A stretch of DNA of 64,000 bases, from assembly GCA_024343425.1 (NCBI GenBank), contig BRLC01000016.1:1-64000 (forward strand), written 5' to 3'. A program made the position numbers and the translations under genes. Numbering within the stretch: position 1 is the first letter of the stretch; each line of letters begins with the position of its first letter. This document shows positions 54,069 through 62,147 of this stretch, in pieces. This DNA comes from Rhizobiaceae bacterium MnEN-MB40S. GTDB lineage: Bacteria > Pseudomonadota > Alphaproteobacteria > Rhizobiales > Rhizobiaceae. The notes below the pieces were generated by a model, which did not search any database, was not told the origin of the DNA, and saw only the letters and a program-made list of their open reading frames with translations.

Positions 54069-55091
54069 ATGAAAAACGGGTTCACGAAAGCGGTTCTTTG
54101 CGCAGCTTTTGCAGTCACCACTGCGGGCGTCGCTTTCGCAGACGAAGTCAATATCTACTCCTATCGCCAGCCAGACCTGATTGCGCCGCTGCTGGACGCA
54201 TTCACGGAGAAGACAGGCATCGAGACCAATGTTCTGTTTCTGGACAAGGGGCTGGTCGAGCGAATCAAGGCGGAAGGAGAAAACTCTCCGGCCGACGTTA
54301 TTTTGACCGTCGACATCAGCCGTCTGAGCAACGCCAAGGACGAAGGGGTCACCGAAGCTGTCGAAAGCGATGACATCAATTCGTCGATACCGGCCCAGTA
54401 TCGTGACCCGGACGGCCACTGGTTCGGGGTAACCACGCGCGGGCGCGTGGTCTATGCCTCGAAGGACAGGGTCGCGCAGGACGCGATCACCTATGAGGAA
54501 CTCGCCGATCCGAAATGGAAGGGCAAGATCTGTATCCGCAGTGGACAGCACATCTACAATATCGGCCTGATCGCCTCGATGATCGCGCATCATGGCGAAG
54601 CCGAAACCGAGGCGTGGCTGAAAGGCGTCAAGGAAAATCTCGCGCGCAAACCCACCGGCAATGACCGCGCCCAGGCGAAGGGCATTTATGCCGGCGAATG
54701 CGATCTCGGCGTCGGCAACACCTACTATGTCGGTCTGATGAAGACCAACGAAAAGGAGCCGGAACAGAAAGAGTGGGCTGAATCCATCAAGGTGCTCTTT
54801 CCGAATTCCGCAGACCGCGGATCGCACGTCAACATTTCCGGCATGGCGCTCGCCAAGAACGCTCCGAACAAGGACGCTGCGGTCCAGCTGATGGAGTTTC
54901 TGGCTAGTCCGGAAGGTCAGAAGATCTACGCCGAGCAGGTTTTCGAATATCCGGTCGCCGACGGGACCGAGCCGTCCGATATCGTCAAGTCGTTTGGAGA
55001 CATCAAGCCGGATACGCTTCCGCTGGCCGACATTGCAAGCCACCGCAAGGCGGCGTCCGAACTGGTCGACAAGGTCGGATTCAACAACTGA
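54069..55091 (+). CDS. fbpA: Ferric iron ABC transporter substrate-binding protein
   Basis: Periplasmic Fe3+-binding protein of 340 residues, FbpA/FutA/IdiA type. Signal peptide at 1-24 (LCAAFAVTTAGVAFA). The mature protein begins DEVNIYSYRQPDLIAPLL, as in the iron-binding group, and has the paired tyrosines in GNTYYVGLMKTNE (about 217-229) that coordinate ferric iron, plus TTRGRVVYA. AAGGGAAA precedes the ATG. No permease or ATPase gene follows: a terminator comes 23 bases after the stop, so the partner genes must lie elsewhere. It is divergent from rirA. Confidence 0.92.
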   Translation: MKNGFTKAVLCAAFAVTTAGVAFADEVNIYSYRQPDLIAPLLDAFTEKTGIETNVLFLDKGLVERIKAEGENSPADVILTVDISRLSNAKDEGVTEAVESDDINSSIPAQYRDPDGHWFGVTTRGRVVYASKDRVAQDAITYEELADPKWKGKICIRSGQHIYNIGLIASMIAHHGEAETEAWLKGVKENLARKPTGNDRAQAKGIYAGECDLGVGNTYYVGLMKTNEKEPEQKEWAESIKVLFPNSADRGSHVNISGMALAKNAPNKDAAVQLMEFLASPEGQKIYAEQVFEYPVADGTEPSDIVKSFGDIKPDTLPLADIASHRKAASELVDKVGFNN

Positions 55092-55114
55092 TTTCGAATA
55101 TCGGCAAGATCTGA

Positions 55115-55141
55115 AAGGCGGCCATTGCGGTCGCCTTTTTT
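55115..55141 (+). terminator. Intrinsic terminator after the ferric-iron binding protein gene
   Basis: AAGGCGGCC and GGTCGCCTT pair over nine base pairs (one G-U) around ATTGC and are followed by a run of six T. On the minus strand the AAAA tract before it gives a short U-run too, but the trhO stop codon lies at its edge, so it may serve both genes. Confidence 0.85.
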
Positions 55142-56078
55142 ATTCGCCGATGTGCTTGTGACCGCGCTCTTTCGCAAGCTCGATCTGCTTCTGGCGTTCG
55201 CGGAACCGCGCCCGGTCTTCCTCGCTGCGCGATTCATGACAATGCGGGCAGCTCACGCCTTTGACGTAGAACGGACTTTGCGTTTCGTCCGGTGTTAGCG
55301 GATGACGGCAGGCGTGGCATAATATGTGCGGCCCTTCCCTCAGCCCGTGCTCCACGGAGACGCGTTCGTCGAAGACGAAGCAGGCGCCTTCCCAGAGGCT
55401 TTCTTCCTCCGGGACCTCTTCAAGGTATTTCAGGATGCCGCCTTTCAGGTGGAAGACCTCGGTGTAGCCTTCGGCCTTGAGGAACGCCGTCGCCTTTTCG
55501 CACCGTATGCCGCCGGTGCAGTACATCGCGACCTTGGGCTTTTCGCGCATCTCTTCGTGGTCGCGCACCCAGCCGGGAAATTCGCGAAACGATTTCGTCT
55601 CGGGGTCGACAGCGCCCCGGAATTTTCCGATGGCTACCTCGTAGTCGTTGCGCGTGTCGACAAGGATCGTGTCCGGGTCGGAAATCAGCGCGTTCCAGTC
55701 TTGCGGATCGACATAGGTTCCGACGCTCTTCAAGGGGTCGATATCCTCGACGCCCATCGTCACGATCTCTTTCTTGAGCCGAACCTTCATCCGGTTGAAC
55801 GGCATGTCCGAAGCGCGGCTTTCCTTGTGTTCCAGCCCGCTGAAAGCCGGAATCGACCGCAGATGATCGAGGACCGCGCGGATGCCGTCGTCCGGTCCGG
55901 CGATCGTTCCGTTGATCCCCTCGGACGCAAGCAGCAGCGTGCCCTTCACGCCATTGTTTACGCAGACCTCCTGCAGGCCCGCCTGCAGCGACGCGAACTC
56001 GGGCAGCGGCGTGAAATGATAGAGGGCTGCGACCAGAAAGCCGTCTGTCGCGCGCGATGTCGTACCATATGTGCTCAT
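55140..56078 (-). CDS. trhO: tRNA uridine-5 hydroxylase TrhO (rhodanese family)
   Basis: Oxygen-dependent enzyme forming 5-hydroxyuridine at tRNA position 34. The 312-residue protein begins with the acylphosphatase-like domain ([31 protein letters not shown]), then the rhodanese domain with active-site Cys in [16 protein letters not shown], and a C-terminal four-Cys tail ([11 protein letters not shown] ... [10 protein letters not shown]) that could bind zinc. ATG 56078 starts the conserved part; in-frame codons upstream to 56186 overlap the neighbouring promoter and look non-coding. Confidence 0.92.
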   Translation of the reverse strand: MSTYGTTSRATDGFLVAALYHFTPLPEFASLQAGLQEVCVNNGVKGTLLLASEGINGTIAGPDDGIRAVLDHLRSIPAFSGLEHKESRASDMPFNRMKVRLKKEIVTMGVEDIDPLKSVGTYVDPQDWNALISDPDTILVDTRNDYEVAIGKFRGAVDPETKSFREFPGWVRDHEEMREKPKVAMYCTGGIRCEKATAFLKAEGYTEVFHLKGGILKYLEEVPEEESLWEGACFVFDERVSVEHGLREGPHILCHACRHPLTPDETQSPFYVKGVSCPHCHESRSEEDRARFRERQKQIELAKERGHKHIGE

Positions 56079-56242
56079 GGCCGTTGCATTATAACCGGAA
56101 ACGCGGATGTGCAACGGTTGCGTGGGTTTCTGCGCGCTTTCGCCCCGTTCGGCGCTCCTGCGCCAGTCTTGCGTCTGTATGGACATGGCCGGCAGGGCGG
56201 GGTATCGACGAGTACGTGTTTCAATGGCTTGCCGGGGGCGAC

Positions 56243-56884
56243 ATGGGCGTGAAGACCGAAAAACTGCTTTCCATCCTGACCTTGCAGCCGGTCATACCGG
56301 TGCTTGCGGTCGAAAGCGTGGCGACCGCCATTCCGCTGGCGCGCGCGCTCGTCGCCGGCGGTCTGAAGGCGATCGAGATCACGCTGCGCACGGAGGCGGC
56401 GCTCGATGCGATCCGCGCCGTGGCCGACGAGGTGGAGGGCGCAGAGGTTGGCTCCGGAACCATTCTCAACGCCGCGCAGTTCGAACAGGCGATGCGGGCC
56501 GGCTCGAAATTCATCGTCACGCCCGGCACGACGCAGGAACTGCTCGAAGTGTCCCGCAAGGCGCCCGTGCCGCTGCTGCCTGGCGCTGCGACCGTCAGCG
56601 AGGTGATGAGCCTGCGCGAGGAAGGCTACAGCGTCATGAAGTTTTTTCCGGCCGAGCAGTCCGGCGGCGCGGCTTTTCTGAAATCCGTTTCCTCGCCGCT
56701 TGCCGGAACGAGTTTCTGTCCGACAGGCGGCATATCGCCCGAAAACGCCAAAAGCTACCTGTCATTGCCCAACGTGGTGTGCGTCGGCGGCTCCTGGGTT
56801 GCGCCCAAGGAACTCGTCACGGCGGGCGACTGGAAGGCGATCACCCGCCTCGCAGAGGACGCCTGCGCCCTGACCGCGTCCTGA
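56243..56884 (+). CDS. eda: 2-dehydro-3-deoxy-phosphogluconate (KDPG/KHG) aldolase
   Basis: Class I aldolase of 213 residues that splits KDPG to pyruvate and glyceraldehyde 3-phosphate in the Entner-Doudoroff route. Signature residues: catalytic Glu in [14 protein letters not shown] (about 44), [12 protein letters not shown], and the Schiff-base Lys in [13 protein letters not shown] (about 133-145). GGGGGCG precedes ATG 56243. It is followed on the same strand, after 41 bp, by the dctBD genes; a shared transcript is possible, although no functional link is established. Confidence 0.94.
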   Translation: MGVKTEKLLSILTLQPVIPVLAVESVATAIPLARALVAGGLKAIEITLRTEAALDAIRAVADEVEGAEVGSGTILNAAQFEQAMRAGSKFIVTPGTTQELLEVSRKAPVPLLPGAATVSEVMSLREEGYSVMKFFPAEQSGGAAFLKSVSSPLAGTSFCPTGGISPENAKSYLSLPNVVCVGGSWVAPKELVTAGDWKAITRLAEDACALTAS

Positions 56885-56925
56885 CGCCGATGGCGTTCCG
56901 CGGCAAAACTGCATAAATTGCCCGA

Positions 56926-58677
56926 ATGGTCAGCGGATACACCATTCGCAGGTCGTTTCGCCAGTTGCGGCTGGCGGTCCTGCTTCTGACGATCGTCGTC
57001 GGCGCCTGCGCCGCCTATGGGGGCGGTCTCTACTGGCGCATGCAGGCGGAACGGCAGTTGCAGGTCCGGGCGGCGGAAACGCTCGCCGTCCAGACGGAGG
57101 CGCTGACCGGCATCCTCGACAAGTACCGCCTGCTGCCGCCTTTGCTGGCGCATGAAGACTCCGTCGTCGCGCTGTTCGAAGGCGCGGGCGACGCGGCGGA
57201 GGCAAAGCGCAAGGCGATCGAGATTTCCGGCATGTCGGGCGCCGAGGACGTCGCATTTTTGCGGCCCGACGGCGGCGTGCTGGCGTCGGCCGATGATGTT
57301 TTTCCCATAGCGCACGAACAGCAACGCGCGCTGCTTGACGCTTCGGCGCAGGGCCGGCTCGGCCGCCAGGCGCTGATCACCGCCGAGGGCCGTCGCGTCT
57401 ACGCGTTCGCATTCGGCGTCCGGCGAGGCTCCCGGCTGCTCGGCCATGTCGCCGTCTACGTGAATTTCGATGCGGTGGAGGCGACGTGGTCCTTGTCGCC
57501 GGATCCTGTCTACGTGATCGACCGTTCGGGCACGGTCTTCCTGAGCAATCGACCCGAATGGCGCCTGCAGCCGTTTTCTTCCCTCGCGTCGGTGAACGGC
57601 GAGGCGCTGCGGTATCGGGTTGGGCACAGCGTGCTTCCGGGCAGCGACCTGTCGCGCGACCTGACGCTTCTGGACTGGCAATTGCATGTGCTGACCGATC
57701 GGCGACCGCTGTTTTCGGCGAGCCTCGTCGGCGGCGTCATCGCAGGTCTGGTGGTGCTGCTGATCGCCGCCGCGCTGTTCGCTCTCGTGCAATGGCGGGA
57801 GGCGCAGATCCTGCGCATGCGCAGAGATCGATCGGCGGCGCTGAGGCTCGAGCGGCTGGTCGGGGAGCGCACCCGCGCCTTGCGCGAAACAAACCTGTCC
57901 CTGTCGCAGGAAATCGAGGAAAGGCGCCAGGCCGAAGAACGCTTGCGCAAGGCCCAGGCCGAACTCGTCCAGGCCGGAAAACTGGCCGCGCTCGGTCAGA
58001 TGTCCGCCGCGCTCAGCCACGAGTTCAATCAGCCGCTTGCGGCGATCCGCACCTATTCCGACAACTCGGTGAGACTGCTCGAGAAGGATCGCATCGACAG
58101 CGTCCGCGACAATCTCGGCCGCATTACCGGCCTGGTCGATCGCATGGCGGGGCTTTCGCGCAGCCTGCTTTCCTTTTCGCGCAAACCCGGCACGAGCGTG
58201 AAGCCGGTCGCGCTTGCCCCGATCGTCGATGAAGCCCTGATGCTGACGAAGCCGCGGGCCAACAAGGCCGGCGTCGTGATCGAATGGAACCCGCCGGACG
58301 ACCTGCCTCAAGTGCTCGGTGGACGCATCCGCCTTTCGCAGGTGTTCGTCAACCTGATCAATAATGCGGTCGACGCCATTGGAGACAGGGGACATGGCAG
58401 GATCATCATCAGCTTGTCGAGCGACGACGAGGGCAATGTGACGGCGTGCGTGGACGACGACGGGCCGGGCGTTTCCGACGAAAACGCCGACAGCGTGTTC
58501 GAGCCCTTCTTCACGACCAAGAGCGTCGGCAGCGGCATCGGCATCGGTCTTTCGATCGCCAGCAGCATCGTGCGCGATTTCGGCGGACGGATCGCTCTTG
58601 AAAGAAGCGCGCTTGGCGGCGCGCGGTTCGTGATATGGCTGCAGTCCGCCGACAGCCACAGGAAGGCGGCGGAGTAA
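56926..58677 (+). CDS. dctB: C4-dicarboxylate sensor histidine kinase DctB
   Basis: Membrane sensor kinase of 583 residues. Two transmembrane helices (about 15-37 and 264-288) flank a periplasmic double-PAS-like region that senses dicarboxylates. After a coiled coil (about 300-350) comes the HisKA domain with phospho-acceptor His365 in ALSHEFNQPLAAI, and the ATPase domain with N-box LINNAVDAIGD, G1 DDDGPGV and G2 GSGIGIGLSIA. The stop TAA overlaps the dctD ATG by one base. No strong ribosome binding site precedes ATG 56926. Confidence 0.93.
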   Translation: MVSGYTIRRSFRQLRLAVLLLTIVVGACAAYGGGLYWRMQAERQLQVRAAETLAVQTEALTGILDKYRLLPPLLAHEDSVVALFEGAGDAAEAKRKAIEISGMSGAEDVAFLRPDGGVLASADDVFPIAHEQQRALLDASAQGRLGRQALITAEGRRVYAFAFGVRRGSRLLGHVAVYVNFDAVEATWSLSPDPVYVIDRSGTVFLSNRPEWRLQPFSSLASVNGEALRYRVGHSVLPGSDLSRDLTLLDWQLHVLTDRRPLFSASLVGGVIAGLVVLLIAAALFALVQWREAQILRMRRDRSAALRLERLVGERTRALRETNLSLSQEIEERRQAEERLRKAQAELVQAGKLAALGQMSAALSHEFNQPLAAIRTYSDNSVRLLEKDRIDSVRDNLGRITGLVDRMAGLSRSLLSFSRKPGTSVKPVALAPIVDEALMLTKPRANKAGVVIEWNPPDDLPQVLGGRIRLSQVFVNLINNAVDAIGDRGHGRIIISLSSDDEGNVTACVDDDGPGVSDENADSVFEPFFTTKSVGSGIGIGLSIASSIVRDFGGRIALERSALGGARFVIWLQSADSHRKAAE

Positions 58678-60038
58678 TGAGCGACGGTTCCCCGACAGTG
58701 CATCTGGTCGACGACGACGAGGATTTGCGCCATGCGCTCGCCCAGGGGCTGGAACTGGAAGGCCTGCCGGTCACGGCGCATGCGGGCTCGGAAGATGTTG
58801 TCGCGCGGCTCGGGCGTGACGACTATGCGGTGGTCGTCACGGACATCCGCATGCCGGGCGACGACGGCATGGCGCTGCTGAAAAAGATTCTCGCGGTCGA
58901 TTCCGCCTATCCGGTGATCCTGATCACCGGGCATGGCGACGTGCAGATGGCGGTCGAGGCGATGCGGGCCGGCGCCTATGACTTTATCGAGAAACCCTTC
59001 GTCGTTTCCAGATTGTCCACGGTCGTCGAACGGGCGCTGGAGAAACGCCGGCTCGTCCTTGAAAACCGGACATTGCGCAATGAACTGGACCAGCGTCACG
59101 ACCTGATCCAGCGGCTCGCCGGCCGCTCTGCGCCGATCGTCAGACTGCGCGGCCAGATCAGCGCCGTCGCGGACACCGACGCCGATGTGCTGATCGTCGG
59201 CGAAACCGGATCCGGCAAGGAGGTCGTCGCTCGCGCGCTGCACGATTACAGCCCGCGATCCGGCGGCAATTTCGTCGCCATCAATTGCGCCGCGCTGCCG
59301 GCCGACATTTTCGAGTCGGAACTGTTTGGCCATGAACCCGGCGCGTTCACCGGGGCGCAGAAACAGCGCATCGGCAAGCTCGAACACGCCAATGGCGGCA
59401 CGATCTTTCTTGACGAGATCGAATCCATGCCGCTCGACCTGCAGGCCAAACTGCTGCGGGCGATCGAGCATCGCTGCATTGAACGACTGGGCTCGAATGA
59501 TCTCGTTCCGCTCGACGTGCGTTTTGTCGCCGCGACGAAATTCGACCTGGAGGCGGAAGGGCGCAAGGGCGCGTTTCGCTCCGACCTTTATTACCGGCTG
59601 AACGTGGTGACCCTCACCCTGCCGCCGCTCAGAGACCGCAAGGACGATATTCCGCTGCTGTTCTTCCATCTGGCGCGGGACGCGCGCGCCCGCTATCGCA
59701 GGGAAATACCGCCGATCGACCACGCCCTGGAACTGCAATTGCTGTCACATGAATGGCCGGGCAACGTGCGGGAACTGCGCAATTACGCCGACCGGTTCGT
59801 GCTTGGTATGTGGTCGGGCTTCGACGACCGGTCAGCCGTCGCAGGCAATCCCGACGCGACGCTGGCCGAGCGGGTGGCGGCCTTCGAAAAGGCGGCGATC
59901 GAAGCTGAGATCGCGCGTCATAACGGCGCGCTGCGACCGGTCTACGAGGCGCTCGGCATTTCCCGAAAAGGGCTCTACGACAAGATGAAGCGGCTCGGCG
60001 TGACCGCCGATATGGAGGACGCCGGACAGGACGGATAG
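58677..60038 (+). CDS. dctD: Sigma-54-dependent response regulator DctD
   Basis: NtrC-family activator of 453 residues. Receiver domain 1-120 with acceptor Asp in VVVTDIRMPGDDG; AAA+ domain with Walker A GETGSGKEVVARAL and the sigma-54-contacting GAFTGAQ loop (ELFGHEPGAFTGAQ), Walker B GGTIFLDEIESMP; Fis-type helix-turn-helix at the end (GALRPVYEALGISRKGLYDKM). ATG 58677 overlaps the dctB stop (TAATG). It should activate the sigma-54 promoter at 60192 of the dctPQM genes directly downstream. Confidence 0.95.
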   Translation: MSDGSPTVHLVDDDEDLRHALAQGLELEGLPVTAHAGSEDVVARLGRDDYAVVVTDIRMPGDDGMALLKKILAVDSAYPVILITGHGDVQMAVEAMRAGAYDFIEKPFVVSRLSTVVERALEKRRLVLENRTLRNELDQRHDLIQRLAGRSAPIVRLRGQISAVADTDADVLIVGETGSGKEVVARALHDYSPRSGGNFVAINCAALPADIFESELFGHEPGAFTGAQKQRIGKLEHANGGTIFLDEIESMPLDLQAKLLRAIEHRCIERLGSNDLVPLDVRFVAATKFDLEAEGRKGAFRSDLYYRLNVVTLTLPPLRDRKDDIPLLFFHLARDARARYRREIPPIDHALELQLLSHEWPGNVRELRNYADRFVLGMWSGFDDRSAVAGNPDATLAERVAAFEKAAIEAEIARHNGALRPVYEALGISRKGLYDKMKRLGVTADMEDAGQDG

Positions 60039-60042
60039 ACCG

Positions 60043-60095
60043 ATGGGTAGTTTTCTACCCATTGACCCTTTCAGGTTGTGTCGCAGACTACCCAT
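60043..60095. promoter_or_regulatory. Inverted repeat with a third arm: candidate DctD enhancer and/or terminator
   Basis: ATGGGTAG-TTTT-CTACCCAT (60043-60062) is a perfect 8-4-8 inverted repeat five bases after the dctD stop. A second CTACCCAT follows at 60088-60095, trailed by four further T bases. The first arm can pair with either copy; pairing with the distal one gives a stem next to a T-run. The repeat lies about 155-175 bases upstream of the predicted dctP start, where a DctD binding site is expected. Both roles are inferred. Confidence 0.5.
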
Positions 60096-60191
60096 TTTTC
60101 TCGCCAGCCCCAAGCAGCCTGAAGCGGCGCGATCTTTCCATGTCATTCTGATTCATACATAAATTTTGATAATTGCCGGACCTTCCGGGGT

Positions 60192-60208
60192 TTGGCATGA
60201 TGCTTGCT
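60192..60208 (+). promoter_or_regulatory. Sigma-54 promoter of dctPQM
   Basis: TTGGCATGATGCTTGCT matches the sigma-54 consensus (TGGCAC-N5-TTGCW) except for one base, with correct GG-N10-GC spacing. Start near 60219 gives a leader of about 170 bases before the dctP ATG. The adjacent dctD gene encodes the matching enhancer-binding activator. Confidence 0.8.
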
Positions 60209-60389
60209 AAAGATGTGGCGACGGCACGTTGTCTTTCGGGAGGGGCAGTTTCGTATCGACACAGCAGGTCGAAGCGCATCCCTGAAACAGCATGACGTAT
60301 CGAGCCGGCCCCGGGCCGGAAGGGCAAATGAGGTCGAACGGGCAAAGCCGTTCGCTAACAGCAAGAGCCAAGGCTCTCTGGAGGAGACT

Positions 60390-61391
60390 ATGAAGAAACT
60401 ACTAGGCGCCGTTTCGGCAATCGCACTTTTCGCATCGGCAGGTCAGGCTATGGCGGCCTGCGACGATGGCGAAATCGTCATCAAGTTCAGCCACGTGACT
60501 GCCGACAGCGGCCATCCCAAGGGCGACGCCGCCAACGCCATTGCGGCGCGCATCAATGAAGAGATGAACGGCAAGGCCTGCATGGAGGTCTATGCGAACT
60601 CCACCCTCTTCGACGACGACAAGGTGATGGAAGCCCTGCTGCTCGGCGACGTCCAGGTGGCTGCTCCGTCGCTTTCGAAATTCGAGGCCTACACCAAGAA
60701 ATACCGTCTGTTCGACCTGCCCTTCCTGTTCTCTTCGATGGACGCGGTCAACCGCTTCACGCAGGGACCGGTCGGCCAGGAGATGCTGGGCGCCGTCGAG
60801 GACAAGGGCTATACCGGCCTGGGATACATCTATAACGGCCTGAAGCATTTCTCGGCGAACAAGCCGCTGCTGACGCCGCAAGACGCGCATGGCCTGAAGT
60901 TCCGCGTTCAGACATCGGACGTCGCGGTCGCCATGATCGAGGCGATGGACGCCTCCGCCCAGAAACTGGCCTTCAAGGAAGTGTACGGCGCGTTGCAGAC
61001 CGGCGTTGTGGACGGTCAGGAAAACACCTGGTCCAACATCTACAAGTCGAAGTTCTTCGAGGTGCAGGACGGCGTCACCGAGACCAACCACCAGCTTCTC
61101 ACCTATCTGGCGATCACCTCGACCGACTGGCTGGACAGCCTGCCTCAGGACGTGCGCGAGCAATTCGTGACGATCTTCGCAGACGAGGTGCAGAAGGCCA
61201 ACGCCCAGGCGACCGAGATCAATGAGCAGGCCAAGCAGGGCATCATCGCCGCCGGCGGTGTGATCCGCGAGCTCACGCCCGAACAGCGAAAGGTCTGGGT
61301 CGAAACGATGAGGCCTGTCTGGGACCAGTTCAAGGACGACATCGGTGAAGATGTCATCCAGGCCGCCGTGGATTCCAACTCAAGCAGCTGA
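60390..61391 (+). CDS. dctP: C4-dicarboxylate TRAP transporter binding protein DctP
   Basis: Periplasmic binding protein of 333 residues for malate, succinate and fumarate. Sec signal 1-23 (LLGAVSAIALFASAGQAMA). Family landmarks: KFSHVTADSGHPKGDAA, YANSTLFDDDKVMEALLLGD, the carboxylate-binding Arg in AHGLKFRVQTSDV, and LQTGVVDGQENTWSNIYKS. GGAGGA precedes ATG 60390; earlier in-frame starts have none. The DctBD context and these motifs match the R. capsulatus type Dct system. Confidence 0.93.
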   Translation: MKKLLGAVSAIALFASAGQAMAACDDGEIVIKFSHVTADSGHPKGDAANAIAARINEEMNGKACMEVYANSTLFDDDKVMEALLLGDVQVAAPSLSKFEAYTKKYRLFDLPFLFSSMDAVNRFTQGPVGQEMLGAVEDKGYTGLGYIYNGLKHFSANKPLLTPQDAHGLKFRVQTSDVAVAMIEAMDASAQKLAFKEVYGALQTGVVDGQENTWSNIYKSKFFEVQDGVTETNHQLLTYLAITSTDWLDSLPQDVREQFVTIFADEVQKANAQATEINEQAKQGIIAAGGVIRELTPEQRKVWVETMRPVWDQFKDDIGEDVIQAAVDSNSSS

Positions 61392-61410
61392 TCGATTGCC
61401 GTATAAACCG

Positions 61411-61434
61411 GATGCCCGCGTGATCGCGGGCATC
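61411..61434 (+). other. Intercistronic hairpin between dctP and dctQ
   Basis: GATGCCCGCG-TGAT-CGCGGGCATC: a perfect 10-bp stem with a four-base loop, 19 bases after the dctP stop and without a U-run. Same arrangement as after urtA and after the other dctP-like gene. Probably a 3' stabiliser or partial read-through block. Confidence 0.7.
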
Positions 61435-61460
61435 CACGACTTCGTCACGGGGAGGGCGAA

Positions 61461-62141
61461 ATGGGGGAATTCCTGATTTACGGGATCATGGCGCTCGTCG
61501 TCGTGATTTTTTTTCTTGTCGAACGGGCGAATCCCGAAGCGATTGCGCGTTTCGAGGAAAATGTGCTGGCTGTGTTGCTGGCGCTCATCACCATTGTTTC
61601 CTTCTCCCAGGTCATTGCGCGCTACGGCTTCAACTCCGGTTGGGGCGGGGCGCTTGAATTCACCCGCATCCTGTTCGCCTGGATGATCCTCTTCGGAATG
61701 AGCTATGGCGCGCGCGCCGGCCTGCATCTCGGCGTAGACGCGGTGATCCGGCTGTTTCCCGCGCGGCTCTTCCGCGTCGCCGCGCTGTTCGGCGCCTTCT
61801 GCGTGTTCGCCTATGCGATCACGCTGCTTTGGGCGTCATGGCTGAACCTGTTCGGCGCCGACACCAAGGGCGGAGCAATCTTCTACTGGAACCGCATGTT
61901 CCAGATCGGCATCGGTCTCGATGATCTGCGCTATCCGGCGTGGATGCAGGAAACCTTCGGACTGCAGGACCGGATCCAGCGCTGGATCGCCTATCTCATC
62001 CTGCCGGTGGGCCTTGCGCTTCTGGCCTTTCGCGGCCTGCAGGCGATGATCCAGATCTGGACGGGCCAACGCGACCTGATCATCGCCGGCCACGAGGCGG
62101 AAGATCTCGTCGCCGAAAATCGCAACGTGCTGAAGGACTGA
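61461..62141 (+). CDS. dctQ: TRAP transporter small permease DctQ
   Basis: Small membrane subunit of 226 residues with four helices; longer than usual because of a ~40-residue insertion between helices 3 and 4 (LFGADTKGGAIFYWNRMFQI). Core motifs ARYGFNSGWGGALEFTRILFAW and SYGARAGLHLGVDAVIRL are typical. GGGGAGGG precedes the ATG. It ends 6 bp before dctM. Confidence 0.92.
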   Translation: MGEFLIYGIMALVVVIFFLVERANPEAIARFEENVLAVLLALITIVSFSQVIARYGFNSGWGGALEFTRILFAWMILFGMSYGARAGLHLGVDAVIRLFPARLFRVAALFGAFCVFAYAITLLWASWLNLFGADTKGGAIFYWNRMFQIGIGLDDLRYPAWMQETFGLQDRIQRWIAYLILPVGLALLAFRGLQAMIQIWTGQRDLIIAGHEAEDLVAENRNVLKD

Positions 62142-62147
62142 TTCGAG

